64,000 nucleotides of DNA from positions 64,973,546 to 65,037,545 of the forward strand of contig CM071600.1 in NCBI GenBank assembly GCA_036435485.1, read 5' to 3'. The position numbers were made by a program, and so were the translations under genes. Source of the DNA: Saposhnikovia divaricata. Its lineage: Eukaryota; Streptophyta; Magnoliopsida; Apiales; Apiaceae. A model generated the notes under the pieces. That model was not told where the DNA came from. It saw only the letters and a program-made list of their open reading frames with translations, and did not search any database. This document shows, piece by piece, positions 47,631-58,940 of the stretch (position 1 is its first letter; each line of letters begins with the position of its first letter).

Positions 47631-48664
47631 TATATCTGTTTCGTAATGTATCTCCCATATAGTCAAGTTTAGGTATGGGGGAGTGTGTGTGAGTGTTTCT
47701 TTTATATGTGTCTGTGTTTTATGTGTGTGTGAGTGTTATAGGTAATAATGTATCTCCTCATGCCCTTATCAGGTATTCTCGTCCTTTTCCTTTATCATTT
47801 TTCTCTCATTTGCATACATTGAGGACAATGCATGATTTAGGTATGGGGGAGGGATTTAGTAGTATTATTTAAAAAAAAACCCAAAAAAAATGAAAAATGA
47901 AAAAAATACAAAAATAATTCTAGCCTTGTGAAATGATTACTTGTTATAAGTTGGCTTGATGCACCCTTACATGCTATAGTACTCTTGTGTTTCTGAAACT
48001 TTTAATTGAAAAGTGATTTGCTAAGTTCTTGTGCACACACATACACTAGCAAGTTGAAACTAGTAGACTTATTGAATGTTGTAAGTAATTAAAAGGACAT
48101 GAATATGTGCAAGAAGATTTGGTTTCCATGCTTTGAGTACAAGTAGGTGCATTAAAGAGATTTTTGCTTGGGATTAATTATGTTTTACCACCAAGTGAGA
48201 TTTTGAGCCTATATGCATATCTTTTGCATTTTATATTCGTTTGCTTGAGTGTCCACATGTTGTTTGCATTGCTAGCACTTGTTTGAGACCTTTCTTGAAA
48301 TGCATGACATTATTTGATGATAAGATGATAAAGGCATTTAGGAATAACCTATTATTATTATTATCCAAATTACCACACCCTTTATATATGATCAATTAGT
48401 TACCCCTTTGAGCTTAATCCTATTTTTCGGTGACATACCACATTACTTGCCTAGACCTTTTTGTTGTGCAGCCTTATGTATATTTGATCTCAATTGTCAA
48501 AGGCTAGTAGGAAGTTGTGGGAGTAATAAGGTGTGTGAGATGGGGTTTACTTTTGTTCATTACTTTTTGGGAAATATTGGGTTTTGTTGCTTACTTGTCA
48601 GTCGTTATTCAATAAATTCTTGAAGAAGGATTGTGGTTTCTTATATATTTATATTATCTATCTT

Positions 48665-48741
48665 AGCTCTCCAGAAAAAAAAAAAGAGAAGAAAAAAAGA
48701 AAAAAAAAGAGAAAAAAAATTGAAAAAAAAAAAAAAAAAAT
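48665..48741 (+). repeat. A-rich purine tract, element B
   Basis: Runs of A and G (AAAAAAGAAAAAAAAGAG...) about 75 nt long. Elements A (about 32798-32848) and C (about 58252-58314) have one in the same relative place. Confidence 0.7.
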
Positions 48742-49367
48742 CATATGAGAGCATAATTATGTTTCTGTGTTTTTGAGATCCTTCTTCATTCGACTAGTCA
48801 AGCAGTTTGTTGGAAGAAAATTAGAAATCCATGTATGGGGAGAAAGTATGGTGTTGTGTATGATATATTATGGATCCTACTAGCTTTTGACACTTCACCT
48901 TATTTGGCCTTACTTGACATACCTTGTCCCTAGCCCCGTTACAACCCAAATAAAAGACCTTTTGATTATCATCATTAATGTATGTTGTGTTAAAGTTAGA
49001 TTGATACCAAATGTCAAGCATGCTTATGATTTTGTTGGAATTGAGTGATACACTTACCCTTGTTCTTGAGTGAATATTCTTTTGTGAGTGAAAGGTGAGT
49101 TATTGCTTGTTTTGTGCATATGAGATCCCAAGTTTTGACTTTAAGGTGTACTCTTGTGGGCTTAGCATGGTTACCAACTTATTTTTACACTTGACGTGGA
49201 CTTTTAATGACCTCTGCATATTTCTTTGAGTAGACTATGTGAATACTTGCACCTTACACACCAAGACATTGCAAATTCACTTTGATTTCTTAAGTTGATG
49301 TAGCATGAGATGACTTGTATGTGTGGTGTTGCATTGAGAAATCTTTTACAAGAGCTAGATGGATTTT

Positions 49368-49482
49368 GTGGGTACATTCACTATAGGCCCTCACGAGACC
49401 TCACTCGTCCACTAGGGCTGCCTAGGGGTTTAAAGGGCTTGTTGCATATGCCAAATGCAACCGTGATCACCTACGGAAGTGG
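49368..49482 (+). ncRNA. Conserved structured block, element B
   Basis: Ends 73 nt before the 3' LTR. Stems: 49393-49397/49404-49408, 49412-49416/49421-49425, 49441-49447/49455-49461, 49461-49464/49473-49476. Sequence nearly as in element A. Confidence 0.6.
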
Positions 49483-49554
49483 TATTATATATTTAGGTAG
49501 TATTTTATTATATATTTTTCTCGAGGACGAGCAAAAGATAGGTATGGGGGCATT

Positions 49555-50527
49555 TGATAGGTCCATAATTAATCATATTTTTAATACCTATTCTATGTCC
49601 GTTTTCGTAATTTTATTATTAATAAATTATTTTATTTTGTTTTGTAGGAAAATAAATAAAAACATATTTCAAGCAGGAAAATGTGCAAAAAGGGAAAGGA
49701 GGTGGAAAATACTTGAAGTCAAGGAAATTGGAGGAAAAATCGATTACTTATCGGAGAAGAAAAGGGAAATTGAAGAAATTATATTCAAGATCGGATTGTA
49801 ATCATAGGACCCAAGCTCATTATTTTTCCCTATATATAGGGCTCCTCTCTTGTATTTGAGACACCACTTTAGACATCAATTTAGACACCGATCTAGATTC
49901 ATAATTTAGGAGTAGGAGTAGATTTAGTTGTCCTTCAATACAAACAATTTTTATTTGCTTTATTAAAACACTTTTTCTGTTATTCAATTCATGCTTTAAA
50001 TTCTTGTTTGTTTTTCGATATCATGTCTAGCTAGTTCTCTTATCCTAGGATGAAGATGAAGTTGATTTAATTACTCTTGATTTCTTCTCGTTCTTATTAA
50101 TTGATTCTCATGATTTTTCTTGGTGCTTAATTGTTCAATTGACAAAGTGATTTTGATATATTATTGTTACCGGATTTATTTTTCATAGCCTATGCTTGCT
50201 CCTTGAAGTTTTGATAGGTTATTGTTAGATAACAAGTTTCATAGTATATGCTTGTCTCGTTAATTGATATATCCTGTTTGTGAAGAAAAGAGGATTGGTT
50301 TTAGGGCGAGGTGATAATAATTGTGATTGATTAACGGATTCGGATTCCTAGGTTTTTCATATTATTTGATAATCTTTGCTAATTAGGTTAATTAAAACTC
50401 ATCTCAAACCTATTTGTCTAGTTTGCCTGATTTAATTATTAGGGTTTTGAAAATTCGTAGTCTCTGTGGATCGACCTGTAATTGCTACAACTAAACACTG
50501 TGCGCTTGCAGTTTTTTTGACACATCA
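49555..50527 (+). repeat. Element B 3' LTR
   Basis: 973 bp, as the 5' LTR. It follows the GGTATGGGGGCAT purine tract. Confidence 0.9.
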
Positions 50528-51221
50528 GCTTGCTTTGGAGGGTTTTAGCCAACCAGAAAGGCAATGCCCTTTCGAAGATAATGATTCAATGCCCTTTCGA
50601 AATAAGCAAGGGCGGGATTATCAGTACTTAAAATCTCCGTAAATAATGATTCAATGCCCTTTTGAAGATTATACGATTTCAAGAAACAATGAACATAAAA
50701 ATGACACATTAGCTCAAGGAAGCTGAATACCCTGAATCAGTAATTTGTTCCTCTGTTCAGACAACAATGCAGCATTTTTGAAAGTTAATCTTTATTATTC
50801 AAAATTGATATCATATCGTAGGGGAGAAAGAGACGATCTTAATGCAATTTAAATGAGCTTATTTGGTTAAAAAATGAATGAGATATACGAGTTCCAAGTT
50901 CTAAATAAATTGTTAATGGTGAAAATGGGGTTGATAAAGAAGATGACGGTTAAAAGACGATTTTACCGCTGCATTTTATAACACAGTTGAAAAAATTTGT
51001 CGGCGATACACATTATGTGATAGAAATAGAGGTCAAGTATTGCATATAGTAGTTTCTGAAGTGGAGTATTTCAAGTGGTGTCTTCAACAAAGTTCAGGTA
51101 CACAAAATGCACTTTACTCTAAAGTTTTATTACCTTTCGCCGATAACTGGGTGTTGGTCCTCTTTATCATAAAATTAACATAAAATGTCCAAAATATAAC
51201 AATCAAAACTATGGCCTCAAA

Positions 51222-51722
51222 TTAATAACAAATAATGCGTTAATAGCTTATGAATGCTTGCATCATTTGAGATCAATGAAAGGGGGAAAAAGGTGATGCA
51301 CTACAATGAAATTAGATATGAGTAAAACTTAATGATAGAGTCGAATGGAGGTTCATAGAAAAGATGCTTTTAAGGTTGGGCTTTAGGAATCAGGTAATGA
51401 GATGTGTAACTTCGGTAAGATATTCTTTCAAAATCAATGGGCAGCCTTATGGTGATATCACTCCGTCAAGAGGTTTGAGTCAAGGAGACCCTCTGTCGCC
51501 ATATTTGTTTCTTATATATGTCGAAGGTTTTTCAGCACTATTACGACAAGCAGAGGAGAGGAGAGGAAGGACATACTGGGGTTAAAAATTGCAAGAAATG
51601 CACCTCGATTAAGTCACTCATTTTTTGCTGATGATAGTATGATAATCCTCCAAGCCTCACAAAGATCTCTACAATCTATTGGAAGCATTTTTTCACTATA
51701 TTTAAATTATCCAAGACATGTA
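51222..51722 (+). pseudogene. LINE reverse transcriptase fragment
   Basis: Includes FKINGQPYGDITPSRGLSQGDPLSPYLF-type RT motif 4 (QGDPLSPYLF, about 51481-51510) and FFADDS (about 51627-51644), the catalytic aspartates. Frameshifts occur near 51330 (in the K-A-Y-D-R region) and after 51580. It is cut by non-coding sequence at about 51722. Confidence 0.85.
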
Positions 51723-52190
51723 TAAATTTGTCTGTTGATTTTAATTAGGTTAAATTAAAATATATAGAACTTCTAAAATGACTAGTAATACAATTAAACA
51801 AATTATTGGGTTCGAAAGTATATATAATTGGTTAGAATATAATGCTATTAATTTTCTAAGCATAAACTGCATATTGAATTATAGTAGACGGTTAAATAGC
51901 ACCATGTTCCTGATATGTTTTTAAGTGGTGAAGATTTGGTGGGTTGTGAGCAGGTGTTGTCATGTTGGAACATGTTTTTTCTTGATCTATGAAACATAAT
52001 GCTGGTTAATGTAGTTTATTGATTTGCGAACTAAGTATAGTTTTGGTTTGTATTTACTTTATATTTTTCCTTTGACAAGTGTTATCTACATGGTCTTCAA
52101 GTTTTACAAATTATAATATAGGCAGCGTTACCATGTTTGGTCTGTGGTTTTATATTTTTGTACAAATGCTAATAAAAAATAATTATGCTG
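51723..52190. other. About 0.47-kb insertion inside the LINE RT
   Basis: RT coding breaks off after KLS and resumes with QMIDYSKS at 52191. The intervening AT-rich sequence has no ORF and no clear inverted repeats. It could be an unknown non-autonomous insert. Confidence 0.45.
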
Positions 52191-53445
52191 CAGATGATCG
52201 ATTATAGTAAATCCCTATTACTTTTCTCTCCGAACACACCGGAAACGATACGCTCTCTGTTCTTAGAGTCACTTAACATGCAAATGACCGAGGCTATTGA
52301 AACTTATTTAGGTTTGCCTATGTTGGGTGGGAGAAATAAAAGAGTGATTTTTGGGCCAATAAAAGATAAAATCTAGGTACGCTTGAACTCTTGGCGGGAA
52401 ACTCTTTTCTCTCAAGGTGGTAAGGGAATTCTGCTAAAAGCTGTCATTCAAGCAATGCCTACATATTTTATGTCATGTTTTAAAATACCAGAAGGGCAAT
52501 GTTTGGAGATAGAGAGATTAATGGCACGATATTGGTGGGGATCTTTTCAATCGAAACGAAAAATTCATTGGAAAGATTGGAAGAATATTAGTATACCAAA
52601 AAGTGAGGGGGGGGCTAGGATTTCGAAATTTCATTCTATATAATCAAGCCTTACTAGCCAAACAAGCATGGAGACTTTTAATCGATCCCACTTCACTTAT
52701 TGCTCAAGTTTTGAAAGCTAGATATTTCAGAAACACTAATCTTCTGGAGGCGAGAGAAGGAAACTACCCGTCACTGAGTTGGAGAAGTATATGCTGGGGA
52801 AAAACTTTACTCTTAAAGGGGTTGAGAAGGCGGATAGGAAATGGTCAAGAAACTAAGGCTTTTAGTGATCCCTGGATACCAAGGCCACCATCTTTTTTAA
52901 CGATAACACAAGGCCCTGATGATAAAAAAGTTTCTGATTTCATACTAGAGCAAGATAAATGGAGTAGAGATGAAATTAAACAGTGTTTCCTCACACCTGA
53001 TATTCAGCTCATACAAACAATACCCCTTAGTCTGTTTAATCATTCAGATTCGTGGCTTGGCACTACACGAAAAATGGAAGCTATTCAGTTAAAAGTGGTT
53101 ATAATCTAGCTGCTAGCATGAAAGTATCAGGTCCATCAACATCCTCAGACGTTCTTTCAGCATGGTGGAAATCTTTCTGGGCTATAAAAATTCCACATAA
53201 AATCATGTTATTTGGGTGGAGAGGTTTCCATGAAATATTACCTACTGTTAATGGTTTACAGCGCAGGAAAGTTACAACGCATAGTAACTGCCCTTTATGT
53301 GGTTTTGGCGAAGATTCAAATGCTCATGCGATTTTTGATGCCCATTTGCACAAGAAATATGGGTACTCTTTGAATTTTATTTTTTGGTGGAGCATAAAGA
53401 AGAAATATATTTTAAGGGAGTTTCGTTCTATGCTACTGAACTCTT
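52191..53445 (+). pseudogene. LINE RT C-terminal and zf-RVT region, frameshifted
   Basis: Conserved plant-LINE phrases: YLGLPMLGGRNK (about 52299-52334), SQGGKGILLKAVIQAMPTYF (about 52410-52470), RYWWGS, GLGFRNFILYNQALLAKQAW, and the zinc-binding CPLCGFGEDSNAHAIF (about 53289-53337). Breaks: TAG at 52374-52376, a shift at the G8 run near 52609, and another near 53050. Confidence 0.85.
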
Positions 53446-53645
53446 AGATAAAGGTGCTTTTGAAAAATGTTGATTATGACTTGGAGTATTTGGTCTGAAA
53501 GAAACAGGAGAACCCACGGACAGCAAGCTACAACTCTTCATCAATTAAAAAGATGGATATTTTCTTATCTGGAGGATTTAAAGATGGCTCAAAATTCGGA
53601 AGGAGAGGCTGGCTTGGGAAGGAATTGTTAGGAAAAATGAAGCGG

Positions 53646-54106
53646 AAAGAGAACTGAATAATTACTCATTGTTAGTGGATGCAGCAATTTCCACATCTAC
53701 TAATATGGTAGGATTGGGTGCTGTAATCTTTATGCCAAATAGGAGGATCCAGGCGACGCTATCAAAACCTTTAGAGGGACTGTTATCAGTTTTTCATGCA
53801 GAAGCTTTAGCTCTAGTAGTAGGATTGCGTTGGGCACAAACTATTTGCATACCTATAAAGAAAATATCTTCTGATTCGTTGAGTTTGGTGTTAGCAATGA
53901 ATAATGCAGATTCCTACCACAATGAACTTGGGATTCTGCTAGGTGATGTCAAATCTTTGTTGATAAACTTTAGTGAGGCCACTGTTTCTCATATTAATCG
54001 TAAATATAACATGGTGGCCCATAATCTAGCAAAGCAGGCACTTCTACTTAAAGAAGAGCAATTATGGATATATGGAACCTATCAGCTTAACGACAACAAT
54101 ATGTAA
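53646..54106 (+). pseudogene. LINE RNase H-like domain
   Basis: A plant-type RNase H (RVT_3): VDAAI (first Asp), FHAEALALVVGLRWA (Glu), SSDSLSLV (Asp), and SHINRKYNMVAHNLAKQA near the end (His/Asn region). Stop TAA at 54104-54106. It is in a different frame from the preceding fragment. Confidence 0.85.
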
Positions 54107-54401
54107 CTATAAAAGGCCTTGATGATATTTTAAGAAGTTAGTGCCTTCTGTAGTTGTTGTTAGATTTGATGATAAAAGTTTAGCTTGCCCTCTCTGTCCT
54201 GAAAGGCTATCTGTAGTGATAAGTATTATAGTACTCTACCTAAGAATCGACCACTGCTCCACTTTAATGAAAGAATCTTCTGTCATTTGTTCATCCCCTT
54301 GAGGCTTTTAAAGTTATGACAGATGCATATGCTAGTAGCGGTAAGAAAGTGTTTGTTACAATGGTAAACTATTTTTCTGGGCTGTTCTTGATTAATACAT
54401 T

Positions 54402-55747
54402 TGATAGAGTATATTTTTATATATATTTTAAATGATTTTATTCTCATATTTATTGTGTTTTGCATTGATTTGGATTTTTATTTAATAGATTTTATTGTTT
54501 TATTGTAGGAAATAAAGAATTCATAACTTGGAAGGATTTGGAGCAAAAAGAGCTATTTTGGAGATAAAATAGGAGAAAATTCGTATTATTGGGCTGCACG
54601 GGCTGCCTGCACTGTTTTGGCCATATCTTGAGTTCCAGAAGTCAGAATTTGACGATCTTACTGTCCACGCGAAGCTTGTGGAATTTTCTTTAATTCAGAG
54701 GTGGTCCAATAAGCAAAATCCAACTGGAAGAGGCCGGAAACAGAGGAGAAAAAGAAGTTACGAATTTTAATTAAGGAATCCTATTCAGTTATGGAATCCT
54801 ACTTGTAATTGATTTAGAGTATTAAAATACTTTTATTGGGCAAGACTTTTAGAGCCTATATAAACACATCTAGGGTATGATGAAAAGAGGATTAGGATGT
54901 AATATTAGATCAGATAATATAGTTTAGAGTAGATTATTATTATTGGTTGGAGATGTAGAGAAACACCATGACTCTTCTTTTGGGTGACAACATTGAAGTT
55001 TGAAGGTTTTGTTCTCTTAATCTTTTCTTTGTTCTTATTAGTTTAATTATGTTTTCTTGTTTTACTAGTTGTTTTAGTTGTTTTATTATTAGCGAGTAGT
55101 TATTTCTAGGGCTTAAAGGGAAGCCATGTTTGCACTAATATTGGCATGATTTTCATAGTGGTTTGATTGGTTATGGTTAATTCTGATTGATATGTTTTAA
55201 TCATTAATTTGTGTAATCGGTCGATATCATGGATTAATTATATGCAAATAGGGGTATGGATCGAGAGATTTACTTACTAGAGGCACACATACGATTAGCA
55301 GAATTGAATTTGAGTGCGGAAGCATCATTGAATTTCTGAGAGCGTTAATGCTTGGAAGAGATTAACTTGACTCTAATTACCTGATTGATTGAATTACTAA
55401 AAGTGGTTAATTGTGTTGAATGTTTCGAGAGTGTTAATGCTTGAAAAAGATTAACATACTCTAGTTATAGGATCACATTGATTGCTTTAGCTTAAGAGCC
55501 AATTGTGTAAGCATGGTGGACCTGATTGCCCTAGGTTTTAAATAATTTGTTTATCATCTATTTAATTAGTGTTAATCTTGTTTAATTAGTTAATTAATAT
55601 TCTCCAATAATCGTTTGACCCTTGAAACAATTATCGATAACTGAAAAGGAATTAGTAGAACCTGTCTCCTTGTGGATTCGACCCGCTTGCCATCTGTACT
55701 AGCAATAGACACCGTGCGCTTGCGGTTAGACATAATTTAACACATCA
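54402..55747 (+). repeat. Element C 5' LTR
   Basis: TGATAGAGTA...AACACATCA. A CCTATATAAACAC TATA box (about 54854-54866) and a GCACGGGCTGCCTGCAC palindrome near 54596. Confidence 0.92.
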
Positions 55748-55897
55748 AGTTTTTGGCGCCGCTGCCGGGGAGACAGCGAGTTTCTGTTGATTTTAATTTA
55801 GTTGTTTCGATTGTTTCCATTGTCTCGTTGGAACCTTTGTTCCAATTGAGGCAGATTTTACGTTTTCTTGGCTTTGTTGAGAGTTTACAGGTTTGCA

Positions 55898-57271
55898 ATG
55901 GGTGAAGTTGATACTTTAGCACTCTTATCTTCCCTTGTAGAGGCACATACTCGAGAAATTGCCTCATTCAGCCCTACAGAGCCCACTATGCGTCCAATGA
56001 GTATCAATGAGATGTCACAAGTGGCCCTTAAAACTTACAATTTTTGTCCAATTTGTGGTGTCCAGGGTCACTATGGTTTTGAATGCTCTTACAATGTCTA
56101 TAATTCTCAGAGTGCTCAGTTGGGACAAATGAATTCTTTTGAAGAAGGATATGGGTACAATCAGTATTCAAACACTTTTGATCAAGAATGGGTGAATCAA
56201 CCAGATTTCTACTACCAGGACAATGGTGCTCAAAATTTTTCATATCATAATCAGCAACAGTTTGAGCAACAATATTATCAGTCATATGAGCAGCCGCCAC
56301 ATCAAGAATATCAATATCCTCCTCTACAAGAAGATCTACATGTTTCTCAACCCAGCGTAGATGTGCAAGCTGATCAGACAAATGAGATGTGGGATATCTT
56401 GAGTAAACTGCTAAAGAGTTTTCAAGAATTAGAAAAACAAAGTTTGGCGATTGAATCTCAAATTGCAAAGTTGGCCAACTCTTCTACTACAGGGCAGCTC
56501 GACTATTTACCATCATCATCTATCCAATCCGAAGAGGACCTGACTGCTATCAATCTCACAAGCGATCAGGAATTTGATAGTTTCTCCATGTATGTTGATG
56601 ATGAGGCCATTGATAAAGAGAAGGAGCATGCCACCGATGATGAGATCAATGATGTTGCTGCTACCGAGAACAATGTGACAGATGATGAGGCTACAAAGGA
56701 AAGCAATACAGAGATGGTTGTTGTTTCTCTTTCGCAACCTGTGCCTAAGCTACCATGTATTGATAAATTTGCATTCGATCTAGCCTCTACTTACAAGGCT
56801 TCTTTGCTCAAGAACACTTATTTCAAGGTTGATGTGATAACAAATATTGTCCAAGATGATATTTCTCAAATTCTGGTTGAGGATCCATACAAAGTGGCTC
56901 CTACGTTTCAAGCTCGAGAAGAGGGAGAAGATGGAAGTGTCTTATTAGCCAATGATGTGATAAGCCAAGATGTCCGAATGGCTCCAGTGAAAGTGAGGAG
57001 TGAAGAAAAGCCACCACCAGAACCTCCACCTTATGTCCAGGGAGTTCAATATTTTCATGGTGTCGAATTTTATCGCTGTTTTATCACAAAGTTTTCTAAA
57101 ACTGCACAAGCACTCTCTCTATTGCTTATTAATGACATATTTTATTTTACTGATGCTTGTTTGGAGACTTTCTGTAGGATAAAGACAACCATTAACACTC
57201 TTGATACTTTTTGTGGTGACGAGTTTATGATCGAGAAATTGGATATTCCGTTTCCATCGGAGTATTTTTGA
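55898..57271 (+). CDS. Element C Gag-like protein fused in frame to an RT fragment
   Basis: 457 residues from ATG 55898, intact. It has a CX2CX4HX4C zinc knuckle (CPICGVQGHYGFEC, about residues 50-63), then a Tyr/Gln/Asn-rich stretch (YGYNQYSNTFDQEWVNQPDF) that parallels Athila Gag after its knuckle, a helix SKLLKSFQELEKQSLAIESQ, and an acidic low-complexity region. Near the C-terminus FHGVEFYRCFITKFSKTAQA and then DACLETFCRIKTTI resemble the RT thumb of gypsy elements (GHAGFYRRFIKDFSK...), so a large in-frame deletion has joined Gag to the end of RT. The zinc knuckle could still bind RNA. The N-terminal Gag capsid part is absent. Confidence 0.7.
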   Translation: MGEVDTLALLSSLVEAHTREIASFSPTEPTMRPMSINEMSQVALKTYNFCPICGVQGHYGFECSYNVYNSQSAQLGQMNSFEEGYGYNQYSNTFDQEWVNQPDFYYQDNGAQNFSYHNQQQFEQQYYQSYEQPPHQEYQYPPLQEDLHVSQPSVDVQADQTNEMWDILSKLLKSFQELEKQSLAIESQIAKLANSSTTGQLDYLPSSSIQSEEDLTAINLTSDQEFDSFSMYVDDEAIDKEKEHATDDEINDVAATENNVTDDEATKESNTEMVVVSLSQPVPKLPCIDKFAFDLASTYKASLLKNTYFKVDVITNIVQDDISQILVEDPYKVAPTFQAREEGEDGSVLLANDVISQDVRMAPVKVRSEEKPPPEPPPYVQGVQYFHGVEFYRCFITKFSKTAQALSLLLINDIFYFTDACLETFCRIKTTINTLDTFCGDEFMIEKLDIPFPSEYF

Positions 57272-57296
57272 GGAGGTCAAGCTAATGACTCTAAAA

Positions 57297-57434
57297 AAAG
57301 CGCTTCTTGGGAGGCAACCCATGGATCATGCTTCTGCAAAGGGGAGTTTTTCTTTCCTTCTGTTTTATATATTGTAGATTTCTTTGTTTAGTTAATGAGT
57401 CATTGAGGACATTGACTAGCTTAAGTGTGGGGAT
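57297..57434 (+). other. Element C post-ORF conserved motifs
   Basis: GCGCTTCTTGGGAGGCAACC (hairpin TGGG/CCCA) directly after the ORF, then CATTGAGGACATTG (about 57402) and the purine-rich TTAAGTGTGGGGATG (57421-57435). The same order occurs in element A. Confidence 0.6.
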
Positions 57435-58940
57435 GAGTTCTCAATGATAAAAAATCCAAAAAAATTATATATTATAAAATTCAAAAAAATTAAAAATTGA
57501 AAAATACCAAAAATAATTCTAGCCATGCAATTTGATTAGTTGTTGTATTTTGCTTGATACACCCATGCATGCGTAGAATTCTTGTGTTCTTGACAATTTT
57601 GTATGAGAAGTGACGTGCTTTGTTCTTGTGCACACACTTTCACTAGCAAGTTGAAACTGGTAGACTTAATTGAATGTTGTAAGTGATTAGAATGACATGA
57701 ATATGTGCAAGATGACTTGGTTTACATGCTTTGAGTACAAGTAGGTGCGTTAGAGAGTCTTGTTACCTGGGATTGATTATGTTTTGTCACACCAAGTGAG
57801 TTTTGAGCCTATATGCATATCTTTTGCATGATTTTTCGTTTGCTTGAGTGTCCACATGTTGTTTGCATTGCTAGCACTTACTTGAGATCTTTCTTGAAAT
57901 GCATGACATTACTTGATGATGAGATGATAAAGGCACTTAGGTTTAACCTCGTATTTCCCATATTTCCACACCTTTTATACATGATCAATTAGTTAACCCG
58001 TTGAGCTTAATCCTATTCTTTCGGTGACACACCACATTACTTGCCATTATCCTTTTTATTCTATTGGCCTTATATTAAATTTGAACCTAAATTGTCAAAG
58101 GCTAGTATCGTGCTTAAGGGAGTAATAAGGTGTTCATAAAAGGGGGGGTTATTGATGATCATACCATTGGGGAATATTGATTTTGGTTGATGCTTGTTAG
58201 TCGAAATTCATAATAATATCTATGGATCATTGTGCTTATTCCTTAGCTCTCAGAAAAAAAACAGAAAAAAGAAAAAAAATAGAAAAAAAAAAGAGAAAAA
58301 AAAAAATAAATTTGAGAGCATTCTTATGTTTGTATGATCCTTCTTCATTCGACTAGTCAAGTTATTATGTAAGGGTTATTGAAAAATCCAAGTGTGGGGA
58401 AGTATTTGTGGTTTTAATAGAAAGGGAATTGAATAATGATTATTGTTGGGTACTAGCTTTTGACATTTAACCTATTTTAGCTTTACTTGACATACCTGGT
58501 CCCTAGCCCACGTTACAACCCGAATAAAGACCTTTTGATTGTCATCAGTGATATATGTTGTGTTGAGAGTGAGATTGATTGCGAGTGTCAAGTTGTGTTT
58601 ATGATTTTGTTGGAATTGAGTGATACACTTAACCTTGTTCTTGAGTGAATATTCGTTTTTGAGTGAAAGGTGAGTTATTACTTGTTTTGGCATAGGAGAT
58701 CCCAGGTTTAGACTTAAAGATGTGTTTCTTGTGGGCTTAGCATGATTACCAACGATTTTTACACTTGACATGAATTTTTATGACCTTCTGCATGTTGGTT
58801 AAGTAAACTACGTGAATACTTGCACTTTTGACACCAAGACATCGTATGTTTGCTTTGATTCTTAAGTTGATGTGGCATGAGAGGACTTGTGTGTGTGGTG
58901 TTGTGTTAGCATTGATCTTTTGCATGGTTAGATGAATTTT

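Larger units (their letters stand above)
45200..50527 (+). mobile_element. Element B: Athila-derived, non-autonomous LTR retrotransposon (5.33 kb)
   Basis: LTRs 45200-46172 and 49555-50527, both 973 bp, with about four differences by eye. Perfect 5-bp TSD GCTTG (45195-45199, 50528-50532). Primer site TGGCGCCGCTGCCGGGGA (46179-46196), purine tract before the 3' LTR, and the conserved 115-nt block. The only coding remnant is 47070-47630. From about 47930 to 49480 its non-coding sequence aligns with element C 57520-59050. Confidence 0.88.
45166..50642 (+). pseudogene. Possible captured exon inside the MULE, interrupted by element B
   Basis: TTCTTGTTGCAG ends at 45165 like a splice acceptor. From 45166 a frame runs 34 nt to the element B insertion, and with B and one GCTTG copy removed it continues from 50533 to TAA at 50640-50642: 47 codons starting YNWTGRNVSLLALEGF. 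I do not recognise the source gene. It could be chance. Confidence 0.35.
44632..51119. mobile_element. Long-TIR MULE split by element B
   Basis: TIRs of about 347 bp (44632-44980 and 50773-51119) start GAGTAAAGTGCATTTTGTGT and are inverted. They are flanked by perfect 9-bp duplications TAAAGTTTT (44623-44631, 51120-51128). Removing element B and one TSD copy leaves about 1155 bp, non-autonomous with no transposase. Its interior carries a possible captured exon (see the next entry), as in Pack-MULEs. Confidence 0.88.

Noticed and set aside
48408..48623. 71-codon Cys-rich frame in element B
   Set aside because: The region aligns with non-coding sequence of element C where the frame is not kept.
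54107..54396. Separate small gene after the LINE RNase H
   Set aside because: No frame of note; best read as LINE 3' sequence up to the element C insertion.
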